Notes under the pieces: generated by a model
Database searches by the model: none
Seen by the model: only the letters and a program-made list of their open reading frames with translations
Told to the model about the DNA's origin: nothing
Position numbers and translations under genes: made by a program
From: Tardiphaga robiniae
Lineage (GTDB): Bacteria > Pseudomonadota > Alphaproteobacteria > Rhizobiales > Xanthobacteraceae
Direction: 5' to 3'
NCBI RefSeq assembly: GCF_013359755.1
Contig: NZ_JABMCJ010000053.1
Coordinates: forward strand, 1 to 35,085
DNA length: 35,085 bases
Part shown: in pieces, positions 15,987-26,219 of the stretch
Numbering within the stretch: position 1 is the first letter of the stretch
How the letters are laid out: each line of letters starts with the position of its first letter

Positions 15987-16429
15987 AAGCTTACGCAGAC
16001 ATTGCCGACCTTCGTGAGCACGGACTGCTGATTGAACTGCCGCTTATAGCTGTCCGCGATGGCAACGAGGTCGGCACGTTTCTGAGCGTCGTCGGCGAAA
16101 GTGATCAGAACGACCTTTGCCCTTTCGCGGACATCAACATTACGCACGCCGTCGCGCCACTGCCCGTCTCCATCGATGACAGTGAGACCATCGGGAAAGC
16201 GGGGCGTGATTTCCCTTGCGACGAAATTTGCAAATGCAGATTCGCTGATACCGGGCCGATCGCCAATGTTGCGGCCGAAGATCATCTCCGCAGACACCAT
16301 GACGCGCGACGGCGGCAGACACGCTTGCGGCGGCAGCCATGCACAGCCGCTCATCAGCACACTGACTGTTAATGTAGCAAGGCATGCGGAGAACAGTTGG
16401 CGGATATGTCGCGGCACACCGAACCTCAA
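15983..16429 (-). CDS. DUF3574 lipoprotein
   Basis: A 148-residue predicted lipoprotein with lipobox LMSGC (Cys29) after a hydrophobic leader. The mature domain has the DUF3574 pattern: EMIFGRNIG, then FVAREITPRFPDGLTVIDGDGQW, KVVLITF and a helical tail. No catalytic residues are known for the family, and its role is undescribed. It sits tail-to-tail with yidD (four-base overlap) and head-to-head with the GrlR-like gene. A location on the periplasmic side of a membrane follows from the lipobox. Confidence 0.85.
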   Translation of the reverse strand: MRFGVPRHIRQLFSACLATLTVSVLMSGCAWLPPQACLPPSRVMVSAEMIFGRNIGDRPGISESAFANFVAREITPRFPDGLTVIDGDGQWRDGVRNVDVRERAKVVLITFADDAQKRADLVAIADSYKRQFNQQSVLTKVGNVCVSF

Positions 16430-16556
16430 ATTATCAAAGCTATTTTTACAAAATGCCTACTGGTGGGATTGTTGAATAACATTTGATACCATAGGGTGCC
16501 GCCACTTCATCTCGCCAAATTCATCTTCACTTAACATCATTGCCCGGGGCACTCAG

Positions 16557-16883
16557 GTGGAAGACGGCCTATACGAAGTACATTTTCATACTATTCATGG
16601 CACCGGGACCGGCGTCGTCTATGCAATCGGCGGAAAGCTGCGCGGCGGCAACTCCGCTTTCGCCTTCATGGGCAACTATCAAAACAGAGGCGAGACCATC
16701 TCTGTCAAGGTGTCATCGAAACGCTACAACCCGGATCAGAGCTTCAAGTCGGTGTTCGGCTTTGAAGGTGTCACACTGGCATTGACCGGTCGCGTCAATG
16801 GCGACCTGCTCGATTTCGAAGGCAGTGCGCTGCAATTGCCCGGCGTGCCGTTCAAGGCGCAACTGACCCGCATCTGCGACTAA
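16557..16883 (+). CDS. GrlR-like small protein
   Basis: A 108-residue soluble protein resembling the GrlR family: the start EDGLYEVHFHT, a beta-rich lipocalin-like pattern, YQNRGETISVKV and the later VNGDLLDFEG and GVPFKAQLTR. In enteropathogenic E. coli GrlR binds and restrains the GrlA activator of type III secretion, but the family is wide and this copy has no GrlA or secretion gene nearby. Its target is therefore unknown. It starts at the GTG at 16557, the only plausible start, with weak GGGGC upstream. Its stop overlaps the end of the convergent MFS gene by four bases (16880-16883). Confidence 0.8.
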   Translation: MEDGLYEVHFHTIHGTGTGVVYAIGGKLRGGNSAFAFMGNYQNRGETISVKVSSKRYNPDQSFKSVFGFEGVTLALTGRVNGDLLDFEGSALQLPGVPFKAQLTRICD

Positions 16884-18040
16884 GCGACACGTCCCGACAT
16901 TTTACGGCTGAACGCGATGGCCACCAGTGCCGTCGTCAGGAAACCCATCGCGACAAACCCCGACGCGTGGAAGTATCCGCCGGCGAACAGCGCGCCACCG
17001 ATGCCCGATCCAATCGCCTGGCCGACATAGAGCATCGATGTATTGAGCGAGACCGACGCCGCACCGGCCGACGGTGCCGCCATGATCAAGCGGACCTGCT
17101 GCATCGACGTGATGGCGCCGAAGCCGAGCCCCCAGATCGCGACGCCGAGCGCCATCACGGGCAGATGGCCTGCGCCGAGCGTCCAGACCGTCATGCCGGC
17201 CAACACCAGCGATGTCGATAGAATGGAGGTCCTCAGCGGCCCCCAGCTATCGACGATCCGCGTCGCCGTCATGATGCCGAGAAAACCGCAGACGCCGTAG
17301 ATCGCGAAGACGGATGCCGCTGCGTCGTGCCCTGCGCCCGCGAGACGTTCGAGCAGCGGCGCCATGAAGGTGAAGATCGAGAACTGCCCGGCGATCTGCA
17401 GCATGGTGATCGACAGCAACAACAGCACGAGCCGGTTGCGCGCCAGCGACGACCATGTGCTGAGATCGACAGTGGCGCCGAACAGCCCGCGCGGAATCCG
17501 CCACACCAGCAACACTAGACTGATGCAACTCATTACGCCGACGCAGCCATAGACCTCGCGCCAGCCGAAGCGGCTGGCGATGAAAGTCACCAGCGGCAGA
17601 CCGACCGCAGCGGCGAGGGTCCAGCCGAGAAAGACGTAAGCGACGCTGCTACCCCGCTTCTCCGGCGGCACCAGCATGCCGACCACGCCTGCCGCCTGCG
17701 GAGTATACGGTGCCGCAGCGATGCACATCACCAGGCGGATAGCGAGCAGCACCGCATAGTTGGGCGCAAGGGCCGAAGCGAGATTGCACACGGCCACGAC
17801 CGCGATGACGCCGATCAACATGTGCCGCCGCTCGATCCGGCTGGTCAGCCACGACATCAGCGGTGAGCAGATGCACAGCATCACTGCGCCGAAGGTGATG
17901 AGCAGTCCTGCCTCGCGCATCGTGACACCCAGCCCCGCCGACAGCTCGCCAAGCATCGCCGTCGGCCCCAGCAGGCCGATGCCGGTGACGAAATTACCGA
18001 TCATGAGTGCGGTGGGCGCGTAAGGGCGGGAGACTGTCAA
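16880..18040 (-). CDS. MFS transporter (drug/metabolite efflux type)
   Basis: A roughly 386-residue inner-membrane protein with about 12 hydrophobic segments in two sixes, typical of the major facilitator superfamily DHA1-like exporters. TM1 reads [13 protein letters not shown], and the cytoplasmic loop between TM2 and TM3 has a conserved basic stretch (TSRIERRH). [13 protein letters not shown] is the region before TM5. The substrate is unknown; arabinose/drug efflux types are closest in layout. The start is uncertain: TTG at 18040 gives a short cytoplasmic N-terminus before TM1, ATG at 18004 gives almost none. It is divergent from thrS. Confidence 0.88.
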   Translation of the reverse strand: MTVSRPYAPTALMIGNFVTGIGLLGPTAMLGELSAGLGVTMREAGLLITFGAVMLCICSPLMSWLTSRIERRHMLIGVIAVVAVCNLASALAPNYAVLLAIRLVMCIAAAPYTPQAAGVVGMLVPPEKRGSSVAYVFLGWTLAAAVGLPLVTFIASRFGWREVYGCVGVMSCISLVLLVWRIPRGLFGATVDLSTWSSLARNRLVLLLLSITMLQIAGQFSIFTFMAPLLERLAGAGHDAAASVFAIYGVCGFLGIMTATRIVDSWGPLRTSILSTSLVLAGMTVWTLGAGHLPVMALGVAIWGLGFGAITSMQQVRLIMAAPSAGAASVSLNTSMLYVGQAIGSGIGGALFAGGYFHASGFVAMGFLTTALVAIAFSRKMSGRVA

Positions 18041-18201
18041 GATATCGCATCTTATGGATGCAACTGCATGCAAGTCAAACCTGCAAGCCAAGCGTGCAAA
18101 TCAGGTCAGCCAGACTGGTGTTGCAACGCCCGAATCGGCTGCTATACCGCTCGTCCGCTTACCTGCGCCCGTGTGCAGGAGTGAGCCACAGGAGAGAAGA
18201 C

Positions 18202-20235
18202 ATGACAGAGAATGAAGGCTCGGGATTCAAGTTCGGCCTCGCCAACCTCACCCCCGCCGAAACCAACAATATCACCGTTACATTCCCTGACGGCGCCAAG
18301 CGCGAATTTGCGAAGGGCACGACCGGTTTCGAGATCGCCAAGGGCATCTCGCCGTCGCTGGCCAAGCGCACCGTCGCCATGGCGCTGGACGGCACCGTCT
18401 CGGATCTCTCCGATCCGATCGACGCCGACGCCAAGATCGATTTCATCAACCGCGACGACCCCCGCGCGCTGGAGCTGATCCGGCATGACGCGGCGCATGT
18501 GCTGGCCGAAGCCGTGCAGACGCTGTGGCCGGGCACCCAGGTGACCATCGGTCCGGTGATCGAGAACGGTTTCTACTACGACTTCTTCCGCAACGAGCCA
18601 TTCACGCCCGAGGACTTCGGCGCGATCGAGAAGAAAATGCGCGAGATCATCGCGCGCGACAAACCGTTCACCAAGGACGTCTGGGATCGCGAGAAGACCA
18701 AACAGGTCTTCCGCGACAAGGGCGAAGCCTTCAAGGTCGAGCTGGTCGACGCCATTCCCGGCAACGAGCCGATCAAGATCTACTACCAGGGCGACTGGTT
18801 CGACCTCTGCCGCGGCCCGCATATGACGTCGGTCGGCAAGGTCGGCAACGCCTTCAAACTGATGAAGGTGGCCGGCGCCTATTGGCGCGGCGACAGCAAC
18901 AATCCGATGCTGACGCGAATCTACGGCACGGCCTTCGCCAAACAGGAAGACCTCGACGCGTATCTGAAACAGATCGAGGAAGCCGAGAAGCGCGACCACC
19001 GTAAATTGGGTCGCGAACTCGACCTGTTCCACTTCCAGGAAGAAGGCCCGGGCGTCGTGTTCTGGCATCCCAAGGGCTGGACCATCTTCCAGGCGCTGAT
19101 CGCCTATATGCGCCGCCGCCTCAATGGCGACTACAGCGAAGTCAATGCGCCGCAGATCCTCGACAAGGTATTGTGGGAGACTTCGGGCCACTGGGAATGG
19201 TACCGCGAGAACATGTTCGCGGCGCAGTCCGCCGGCGACGAAGCCGAGGACAAGCGCTGGTTTGCGCTGAAGCCGATGAACTGCCCTGGCCACGTGCAGA
19301 TCTTCAAGCATGGCCTCAAGAGCTACCGCGACCTGCCGCTGCGCCTTGCCGAGTTCGGCGTCGTGCATCGCTATGAGCCATCGGGCGCCATGCACGGGTT
19401 GATGCGCGTGCGCGGCTTCACCCAGGACGACGCCCATGTGTTCTGTACCGAGCAACAGCTCGCCGACGAATGCCTCAAGATCAACGATCTGATCCTGTCG
19501 ACCTATTCCGACTTCGGCTTCGGCGACATCGTGGTCAAACTGTCGACGCGGCCGGAAAAGCGCGTCGGCACCGACGAGATGTGGGATCACGCCGAGCGCG
19601 TGATGGCCACCGTGCTGTCGGTGATCGAAAGCCAGTCCGGTGGTCGCATCAAGACCGAGATCTCGCCTGGCGAGGGCGCGTTCTACGGACCGAAGTTCGA
19701 ATATGTGCTGCGCGACGCCATCGGCCGTGACTGGCAGTGTGGCACCACGCAGGTCGACTTCAACCTGCCGGAGCGTTTCGGTGCGTTCTATATCGACGCC
19801 GACGGATCGAAGAAGGCGCCGGTGATGGTGCATCGCGCGATCTGCGGCTCGATGGAGCGCTTCATCGGTATCCTGATCGAGCACTTCGCCGGCAACTTCC
19901 CGCTCTGGCTGTCGCCGGTGCAGGTGGTGGTCACCACGATCACCTCGGAAGGCGATGAGTACGCCAAGGTCGTCGCCGCAGCCGCGCGCAAGGCCGGCCT
20001 CCGCGTCGAGATCGATCTGCGCAACGAAAAGATCAACTACAAGGTCCGCGAACACTCGCTGGCCAAGATCCCTGCCCTGCTCGTGGTCGGCAAGAAGGAA
20101 GCCGAAACCGGCCAGGTCTCGGTGCGCCGCCTCGGCAGCGACGGCCAGAAGGTCAGTTCGCTCGAGGAAGCCCTCGCCGCACTGGTCGACGAGGCGACAC
20201 CGCCCGACGTGAAGCGCGCACTGGCAGAGGGATGA
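18202..20235 (+). CDS. thrS: Threonyl-tRNA synthetase
   Basis: Attaches threonine to tRNA-Thr. The 677 residues show the full class II plan: TGS domain (about 24-85, [13 protein letters not shown]), the N2 editing domain with [11 protein letters not shown] and [13 protein letters not shown], then the catalytic core with motif 2 ([17 protein letters not shown]) and zinc ligands Cys (PMNCPGH), His (DDAHVFC) and His ([10 protein letters not shown]). The anticodon-binding domain follows from VQVVVTTIT. The first 22 residues are an extra leader relative to the usual TGS start. AGGAGAGAAGAC in front fixes the ATG at 18202. A 70-residue gene follows five bases later. Confidence 0.97.
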   Translation: MTENEGSGFKFGLANLTPAETNNITVTFPDGAKREFAKGTTGFEIAKGISPSLAKRTVAMALDGTVSDLSDPIDADAKIDFINRDDPRALELIRHDAAHVLAEAVQTLWPGTQVTIGPVIENGFYYDFFRNEPFTPEDFGAIEKKMREIIARDKPFTKDVWDREKTKQVFRDKGEAFKVELVDAIPGNEPIKIYYQGDWFDLCRGPHMTSVGKVGNAFKLMKVAGAYWRGDSNNPMLTRIYGTAFAKQEDLDAYLKQIEEAEKRDHRKLGRELDLFHFQEEGPGVVFWHPKGWTIFQALIAYMRRRLNGDYSEVNAPQILDKVLWETSGHWEWYRENMFAAQSAGDEAEDKRWFALKPMNCPGHVQIFKHGLKSYRDLPLRLAEFGVVHRYEPSGAMHGLMRVRGFTQDDAHVFCTEQQLADECLKINDLILSTYSDFGFGDIVVKLSTRPEKRVGTDEMWDHAERVMATVLSVIESQSGGRIKTEISPGEGAFYGPKFEYVLRDAIGRDWQCGTTQVDFNLPERFGAFYIDADGSKKAPVMVHRAICGSMERFIGILIEHFAGNFPLWLSPVQVVVTTITSEGDEYAKVVAAAARKAGLRVEIDLRNEKINYKVREHSLAKIPALLVVGKKEAETGQVSVRRLGSDGQKVSSLEEALAALVDEATPPDVKRALAEG

Positions 20236-20239
20236 GCCG

Positions 20240-20452
20240 ATGAGCGACGATGAAGAGATCGAGATCGAAGCCTATCCGCTTCGGTCCTATCAGCTGATCG
20301 CCGATCCCAACCGGCCGGACGTGGTCGCGCTGGCATTCGAGACTGAGCGTGGCCATAGCCTCTATCTGGCCTCGCGGGCCGTGCTGGAGGATCTGGGCCG
20401 GGATCTGCTGGACCGCGCCTCCAAGATGCCGGAGCACAAAACGGTCAGCTGA
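20240..20452 (+). CDS. Small acidic conserved protein co-transcribed with thrS
   Basis: A 70-residue, acidic, soluble protein (MSDDEEIEIEAYPLRSYQLIAD...). It begins five bases after the thrS stop, so it should be in the same transcript, and a strong terminator follows it 36 bases on. I recognise no domain; the length and pattern (beta-rich start, ALAFET, then a short helix) fit a single small fold. The close spacing, with a GATGAGCCGATG start region, suggests translational coupling. Role unknown. Confidence 0.8.
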   Translation: MSDDEEIEIEAYPLRSYQLIADPNRPDVVALAFETERGHSLYLASRAVLEDLGRDLLDRASKMPEHKTVS

Positions 20453-20487
20453 GCGGATGCGCGCGGTCACAATCCGTCTAAATCAGC

Positions 20488-20513
20488 AAGGCCCGCCTCG
20501 TGGCGGGCCTTTT
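20488..20513 (+). terminator. Intrinsic terminator of thrS operon
   Basis: Stem AAGGCCCGCC/GGCGGGCCTT with a TCGT loop and a T-rich tail (TTTT). It comes 36 bases after the small gene stop and ends the transcription unit. Confidence 0.92.
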
Positions 20514-20576
20514 CGCGTGGTAAGCGGTCATTCAATTCCTGCGAATTCTGCGCATCCTCATCTGTGAGAACTGCCC

Positions 20577-21143
20577 GTGCCCGACATCATCGACTTCCTG
20601 AAGACCCGCCGCTCCGTCAAACCGCGCGAAATGACCGGCTCCGGCCCCTCATCCGCCGAACTCGAAACCATCCTGACCATTGGGGCACGGGTGCCGGACC
20701 ACGGCAAGCTGGCGCCATGGCGCTTCATCATTTTCGAGGGTGACGCCCGCAAACGCGCGGGCAACGTCATCGCCACCGTGTTCGCACGGAAGAATCCCGA
20801 TGCACCTGTCGAGGAGATCGAGGCGCAGAAACACAAGCTGACGGAAGCGCCGCTGGTGATCGGCGTGGTGAGCATCATCAAGCAGCATCCGAAGATTCCG
20901 CCATGGGAGCAGGAACTGTCCGCAGGTGCGAGCTGCTTGAATATTGTGTCGGCCGCCACAGCCATGGGTTATGGCGCCAACTGGCTGACCGGCTGGATGG
21001 TCTATGACCGCGACGTGCTCGAAGGCCTCGGCCTCGCCGCCAATGAAAAACTGGCCGGCTTCATCCATATCGGCGGCAAACCCGACAAGGTGATCGAGGA
21101 CCGGCCGCGGCCAGAACTCAAGGACGTCGTGACCCGGTTCTGA
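20577..21143 (+). CDS. Nitroreductase-family flavoprotein
   Basis: A 188-residue member of the FMN-dependent nitroreductase family, close in size to the YdjA type. Diagnostic parts are the opening LKTRRSVKPREM, the FMN-binding PDHGKLAPWRF block and the later SAGASCLNIVSAATAMGYGANW motif. It probably works as a homodimer using NAD(P)H, with a substrate that cannot be stated. It starts at a GTG (20577) with a GAGAA box upstream. It converges on the GGDEF-EAL gene, whose stop is seven bases away. Confidence 0.88.
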   Translation: MPDIIDFLKTRRSVKPREMTGSGPSSAELETILTIGARVPDHGKLAPWRFIIFEGDARKRAGNVIATVFARKNPDAPVEEIEAQKHKLTEAPLVIGVVSIIKQHPKIPPWEQELSAGASCLNIVSAATAMGYGANWLTGWMVYDRDVLEGLGLAANEKLAGFIHIGGKPDKVIEDRPRPELKDVVTRF

Positions 21144-21150
21144 ACCGGAT

Positions 21151-23619
21151 TTACGCGGCCTGGGACGCCTGGCTGCCAAACCGTCGCAGCAGGCTCTCGA
21201 TTTCCGATGCTGGCTTCGCAGGGCTGAACAGAAAGCCCTGCACCTCGTTGCAGCCTTCCGCGCGCAGCCAGTCGAGCTGATCGATCGTCTCGACGCCCTC
21301 AGCCGTCGTGGTGATGTTCATGCTGCGACCGAGTCCTGAGATTGCGCGCACGATGGCGACACAATCGGGGCGCTCGATCAGATCTTTCACGAAAGACCGA
21401 TCAATCTTGATCTTGTCGAACGGGAAGCTGCGGAGATAGCTCAGGCTGGAATAGCCGGTGCCGAAATCGTCCATCGAGATGCGGACGCCCAGCGCACGCA
21501 GCTGATGCAGGATAGCCAGGTTGGCCTCGGTTTCCGCAAGAAACACCGACTCGGTGATTTCCAGCTCCAGACGATGCGGCGACAGGCCGGAATAAGCCAG
21601 CGCGGCAACAACGACCTGCACCAGGTTGCGGCTGCGGAACTGCACCGGCGAGAGATTGACCGCGACCTTGATATCGTCCGGCCACTTGGCAGCTTCGGCG
21701 CAGGCCTTGCGCAGCACCCACTCGCCGAGCGTGACGATGAGGCCGATATCCTCGGCGACCGGGATGAAATCCGCAGGCGAGATCATGCCTTTGTCGGGAT
21801 GTTTCCAGCGCAGCAGCGCTTCGAATCCAGTGATGCGATCGGCGGCCAGATCGACCAGCGGCTGGTAGTGCAATTCAAAGTCCCCATCAGCGAAAGCGCT
21901 ACGCAGATCGAGCTCCATGTCGCGGCGCTTCTGCGCCTGACGATCCATCTCGCGCTCGAAGAAGCGATGCACACCGCCGCCTTCGGACTTGGCCCGGTAC
22001 AATGCCATGTCGGCATTGCGCATCAGCTCTTCGCTGGTATCGCCATCGCCAGGTGACATGGCGATACCGATGCTGGCGCCGATCACAACCTCGACGCCGT
22101 TCATGTCATAGGGCGCGCTGATGATCTCGATCAGCCGCGCGGCAAAATCGTTGGCTTCGTTGGGCGTGATATCGGCTGCCAACACCACGGCAAATTCGTC
22201 GCCGCCGAGCCGGGCTGCAAGATTGTTGCCGCGGACCTCGGCGCGCATCCGCGCGGCGACCATCTTCAGCAGCCGATCCCCCATCGGATGACCGAATGAG
22301 TCATTCACGTTCTTGAACAGATCGAGATCAATGCAGAGAACCGCGACATGTTTGGTCGGATTGTCGTGATCCAGCGCCTGGGCCAGACGCTCCTGATAAA
22401 AAACACGATTCGGCAAATCCGTCAGCGCATCGTGATGCGCCATATGCGCCACACGCGCCTCGGCCTTGCGACGCTCGGTAATGTCGACAACAGCCACGAG
22501 AAAGCCGTCGCGGCCTTCGAACATCACGCGGCGGCCATAGGTCAGCACCTCGATCTCGCTTCCGTCGGCCTTCAGGTGGCGCCAGTTGCGATCCGACTGA
22601 TAGATATCTCCGAGCTGCATCAGCGCACGCGTGTGGAGCTCCCATTCATCGCGCGGCCAGATTTCCTTGAGTTGCATGCGCAGGAAAGTGGCGCGATCGT
22701 ATCCGTAATGCGCGACAGCCGCGTCATTGACGCTGAGAAAATCCATCGTCTCGGCATCGAACACCCACATTGGCATCGGATTGCTGTCGAACAGCAGCCG
22801 GAACGAGGCCTCGCGGCGCTTAATGTCGGTGACGTCAGACACAGTCAGCGACACCAAGTCGCCAAAAGCGGTGGCGCTGAGCCGAAGGTTGCGATCATCG
22901 CTGTCGATTTCAAGCTGACCGCTCTGGCCATTGGCGATCATGGACAGCAGCCATTTCGTCACGCTCGGCAGCGACAATGCGTGACCGCCTGCACTCAGCT
23001 TGCGCCACTGAAGGTCGGCGGGTGATACTTTCAGCAGGCGCGAAGCGCCCTGATTATGATGCACGATCTGGAAGTCAAAAGCCTGGCTTGCAGAATCCCG
23101 GATTGCCGCAAGCGACACGATGCCTTCGTCCGTCGACGAGAAGATCGCATCGACCAGATTGTAACGGGTGCCCTGCTCGTTGACATAGACGCCGACCAAC
23201 CGGCCACCCCAGCGTGACGCTGTCGGCAGCGCCAGAATGTCATAGGTGTGGACGAGACCGTCACGCACGCAATGCGCCACCATCAGATGCGGCCTGTTGG
23301 CCTGCAACGCGCAGTTTGCGGCTTCCGTTAGCGCACGCACGCAATCAGGTGCCAGCACGTCGAGCGGAATGCCCCAGCGATCGTCACCCAACCACTGTTG
23401 CACATAGCGGCCGCTGCGTGACACTTCGAGCGTCTCACCTTCGACCTTCAGCAGGACGATGTGATCGGCCATCCGCCCAAGACTGCCGAGCATCACTTCT
23501 TCATAGCCGGGCAGAATCTGGCCGGGACGAACGGCCGCCCGCCATTTGCGTTGCAAGGCGGGAATGTCGTCGAACAACTTGACGTCCGGGCTTCCGGATA
23601 ACTGTCTGGCCGCGATCAC
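21151..23619 (-). CDS. PAS-GGDEF-EAL cyclic-di-GMP enzyme
   Basis: An 822-residue cytoplasmic signalling protein. A PAS-like sensory region spans about 40-260, a second PAS at 271-385 (LLFDSNPMPMWVFD), then GGDEF (about 390-550, GGDEF at 472-476) and EAL (about 570-810). The EAL domain looks active: Glu600 in EALLRW, ELEITES, DDFGTGYSS and AEGVET are all kept. The GGDEF active site is intact, but the inhibitory site is RGNN instead of RxxD. It may therefore make or break c-di-GMP with relaxed product inhibition. No membrane segment is seen. The GTG at 23619 is chosen because GAAGGGGA precedes it; a longer frame runs antisense into the next gene. Confidence 0.93.
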   Translation of the reverse strand: MIAARQLSGSPDVKLFDDIPALQRKWRAAVRPGQILPGYEEVMLGSLGRMADHIVLLKVEGETLEVSRSGRYVQQWLGDDRWGIPLDVLAPDCVRALTEAANCALQANRPHLMVAHCVRDGLVHTYDILALPTASRWGGRLVGVYVNEQGTRYNLVDAIFSSTDEGIVSLAAIRDSASQAFDFQIVHHNQGASRLLKVSPADLQWRKLSAGGHALSLPSVTKWLLSMIANGQSGQLEIDSDDRNLRLSATAFGDLVSLTVSDVTDIKRREASFRLLFDSNPMPMWVFDAETMDFLSVNDAAVAHYGYDRATFLRMQLKEIWPRDEWELHTRALMQLGDIYQSDRNWRHLKADGSEIEVLTYGRRVMFEGRDGFLVAVVDITERRKAEARVAHMAHHDALTDLPNRVFYQERLAQALDHDNPTKHVAVLCIDLDLFKNVNDSFGHPMGDRLLKMVAARMRAEVRGNNLAARLGGDEFAVVLAADITPNEANDFAARLIEIISAPYDMNGVEVVIGASIGIAMSPGDGDTSEELMRNADMALYRAKSEGGGVHRFFEREMDRQAQKRRDMELDLRSAFADGDFELHYQPLVDLAADRITGFEALLRWKHPDKGMISPADFIPVAEDIGLIVTLGEWVLRKACAEAAKWPDDIKVAVNLSPVQFRSRNLVQVVVAALAYSGLSPHRLELEITESVFLAETEANLAILHQLRALGVRISMDDFGTGYSSLSYLRSFPFDKIKIDRSFVKDLIERPDCVAIVRAISGLGRSMNITTTAEGVETIDQLDWLRAEGCNEVQGFLFSPAKPASEIESLLRRFGSQASQAA

Positions 23620-23858
23620 GACATCCCCTTCGGAACACTTGTAGCGATACGTGCTATTCGGGCTATGGGGATTAACGTCATGTAAACGTTCCGCGGCCGC
23701 GGACGGCAACGACGTGTTATAACGCGACAAACTGGCACGATGGTTAGTTGGCGATTCAGGACCATGACACGCGCATGACAATTCATTCGCGTTTGAAGCG
23801 TGTTGTCTGCAACGAGATCTTTGTTCTGGAAGATTGTTGAGTAGCTTGCGAGCAGCAG

Positions 23859-24929
23859 TTAGCGCGCGACGACTTCGATCTCGCCGTCGACACCGTTCAC
23901 GACGTTGAAGGGGCGCTCGAACACCTTGCCTTCGTTCTTGGCGATGGCGCGGTACTCGCCTTCCGCCAGTGTGACGCGCGGGAAGGCGCCGATCGATTCC
24001 TTGATGACGTCGCCGGCCGGCGTGATCACCGACCATGCGGTGTTGGCCAGGGCCTCGCCGCCCTTGTCGCTCACCAGCTTCATGGTGATGACTGCCGCAC
24101 GATGCGTGATGGTCACGTCGGTGAGCTTGCTCGCCTGCACGCGGATGTCGGAGCGCACCACCGAATTGGCGTCGCCGTAATTCGAGATGATGTAGTAGGT
24201 GCCTTCCTGCAGCAGCACGACATCACCGGCAGGAACGCTCGGCAGCAGCGGCGTGCGCTCGCCGCCTTCGAACTGGCTGCCCTTGTAGATCGAGAACGAG
24301 ATCTGGTTCTGTGGAATCTTCGTGGTGCCGACGCGGCCCTCGATCCGCAATCCGCCTGCGGGCAGCACGAACGCTTCACGATCGGTCTCGGACTTGATGG
24401 TCACCGGACGAACGGCGCTCACAAGGCCCAGCGCCACATGGACCACATAGCTGCCCGGCGGCAGCACGATGTTCGGCGTGGCGCCGCGATCCTCGCGGAT
24501 CAGCTTGAAGGCACCAGTCTCGTCCGGCCTGTCGGAATAAACCCGCCAGACCAGACCGCTATTGATGACCGGCATATCCTTGCCATAGCGCGCCGTCAGC
24601 GCCAGCACGCCCTGTGCGGGGCCCGTTGGAGCAGCCTGGACTGGCGATGGCACGGGCGGCGCGACATTGGCGACCGGCGGCTGCGTCAGCGGCGCCGGCA
24701 ACAGGGGGGTGGAAGCAGGACCGGACGGCGGCGCGAGGCTGATGGCCGGACCCGACGGGACATCCGGGATCGAGCCCGGCGGAACCGGTGCCGGACGGTC
24801 CGAAAAGAACTGCGCAGATGCGGCTTGGGGCAAGGCAACAGCCTGCAGCAGAGCGAGGGCCAGCACCATAGCCAGCCGTCCGCTCCGGCCGGATGTTCGC
24901 AAATCATGGCCCCGTGCAGTCATGATCAT
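23859..24929 (-). CDS. Exported Pro-rich protein of unknown function
   Basis: A 356-residue protein with a signal peptide (hydrophobic core LAMVLALALLQAVALPQA, then SAQ-F). A Pro/Ala/Ser linker (about 45-100) separates it from a beta-rich domain in which short segments recur: LPPGSYVVHVAL, AFVLPAGGLRIEG and TLAEGEYRAIAK suggest repeated carboxypeptidase-regulatory-like or Ig-like modules. I do not recognise the family. It lies 239 bases before the GGDEF-EAL gene, same strand, and divergent from the patatin gene, so it may share regulation with the signalling protein. ATG at 24929 and 24923 are both possible. Confidence 0.75.
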   Translation of the reverse strand: MIMTARGHDLRTSGRSGRLAMVLALALLQAVALPQAASAQFFSDRPAPVPPGSIPDVPSGPAISLAPPSGPASTPLLPAPLTQPPVANVAPPVPSPVQAAPTGPAQGVLALTARYGKDMPVINSGLVWRVYSDRPDETGAFKLIREDRGATPNIVLPPGSYVVHVALGLVSAVRPVTIKSETDREAFVLPAGGLRIEGRVGTTKIPQNQISFSIYKGSQFEGGERTPLLPSVPAGDVVLLQEGTYYIISNYGDANSVVRSDIRVQASKLTDVTITHRAAVITMKLVSDKGGEALANTAWSVITPAGDVIKESIGAFPRVTLAEGEYRAIAKNEGKVFERPFNVVNGVDGEIEVVAR

Positions 24930-25155
24930 GCTTTTCACCCAAAACGCGACAAATTCAAGCCTTGACGCGGCTGTCTCGCCGCCAGACCCACAATCGCGTG
25001 AGGCCCCCAGGAACCGGTGCGCCGTGCGGTAACGGGTCGCTCTGCAGTCACATTTGGTGCCTAAACCTCGCAAACGCGACATAAATCATGAATTAGCTAC
25101 CGTCTGGAATGATGGCGCAGCTGCATTTAATATCGGCGGCGTCGAGGAGCTTAGT

Positions 25156-26208
25156 GTGCTGGAGATTTTGATGGGGCGCGGCCAGAATGGCGCGAACGGT
25201 CGCGACAAGCCTGGTTTGGGAAGCGTTCGACGTCCGATCATCGGTCTGGCGCTGGGCGGCGGTGCGGCGCGCGGTTTCGCCCATATCGGGATCCTCCGCA
25301 CTTTGCTCGCCCATGGCATCGTCCCGAACGTCGTGGTGGGCACCTCGATCGGTGCCGTAGTTGGCGGATCCTACGCCGCCGGCCACCTCGATACGCTCGA
25401 GGAATGGGCGCGCAGTCTGCAGCCCCGCAATATTCTCAGCTATCTCGACATTCGCCTGAACGGCTCAGGCCTGATCGGCGGCAACAAGCTGGCCGCACAG
25501 CTCGAAGCGTCGCTGGGCCATACGCTGATCGAAGATCTCCCGCTGAAATTCGCCAGCGTCGCCACCGAGGTGCGCACTGGCCATGAAATCTGGCTGACTC
25601 ATGGTCGCCTGGTCGATGCAATGCGCGCGTCCTATGCGCTGCCGGGCATCTTCTCTCCGGTTCTGGTCGGCGATCGCTGGCTGGTCGACGGCGCGCTGGT
25701 CAATCCGGTGCCGGTATCGGCGGCGCGCGCGCTGGGCGCTGAGATTGTCATCGCAGCCAATCTCAGCAATGACGTGTTTGGCCATTCGACCACGATTTTC
25801 GACCATGGCACGGGACCTGAAATGGCCGAGCCCATCATCGAAGTCGAAGAGCCCAAGCGCGGTTTCAGCAAGTTCTTCTCGGCCGAGCGCACCATGAAAC
25901 GCGAATTCTTCGGTGGCGGCGGACGACCGGGCATCTCTACCGTAATGGTCGATGCCTTCAACATCATGCAGGATCGCATCACCCGCGCGCGCCTTGCCGG
26001 CGATCCGCCGGATCTCCTGATCGCACCGCGCGTTGGCCGCATCGGCTGGTTCGATTTCCACCGCGCCGAAGAAATGATCACGCTTGGCGCGCGTGCTGCA
26101 GAACGCGCCGTCGAGTCCATTCAAGAGGCGATCGAAATCCTCGCCCCCGAAGTGGCAAACTCACCTGCGCCAGTCGTTGCGCAGAAGCCGACCACTTCGC
26201 AGAGCTGA
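25156..26208 (+). CDS. Patatin-like phospholipase (RssA type)
   Basis: A 350-residue esterase of the patatin family. Motifs are complete: the GGGAARG oxyanion loop (residues 34-40), nucleophile Ser64 in GTSIG and the DGA catalytic Asp178 (VDGALVNP). It follows the RssA/NTE-like bacterial group with a short extra helical tail. No signal peptide is present; it is probably cytoplasmic and may hydrolyse phospholipids or acyl esters. The start is ambiguous: the GTG at 25156 has GAGGAG six bases before, and the ATG at 25171 has GGAG. I report the first. Convergent CBS-domain gene ends 11 bases beyond its stop. Confidence 0.88.
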   Translation: MLEILMGRGQNGANGRDKPGLGSVRRPIIGLALGGGAARGFAHIGILRTLLAHGIVPNVVVGTSIGAVVGGSYAAGHLDTLEEWARSLQPRNILSYLDIRLNGSGLIGGNKLAAQLEASLGHTLIEDLPLKFASVATEVRTGHEIWLTHGRLVDAMRASYALPGIFSPVLVGDRWLVDGALVNPVPVSAARALGAEIVIAANLSNDVFGHSTTIFDHGTGPEMAEPIIEVEEPKRGFSKFFSAERTMKREFFGGGGRPGISTVMVDAFNIMQDRITRARLAGDPPDLLIAPRVGRIGWFDFHRAEEMITLGARAAERAVESIQEAIEILAPEVANSPAPVVAQKPTTSQS

Positions 26209-26219
26209 GCACGGCGGGC

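Noticed and set aside
18142-20055. A 637-residue minus-strand frame inside thrS
   Set aside because: It is the antisense shadow of a high-GC gene; composition (Val, Leu, Arg and His runs) follows from thrS codons.
23620-24036. Extension of the GGDEF-EAL frame to 24036
   Set aside because: The added part overlaps the next gene, is Arg-rich without pattern, and a good ribosome-binding site supports the GTG at 23619.
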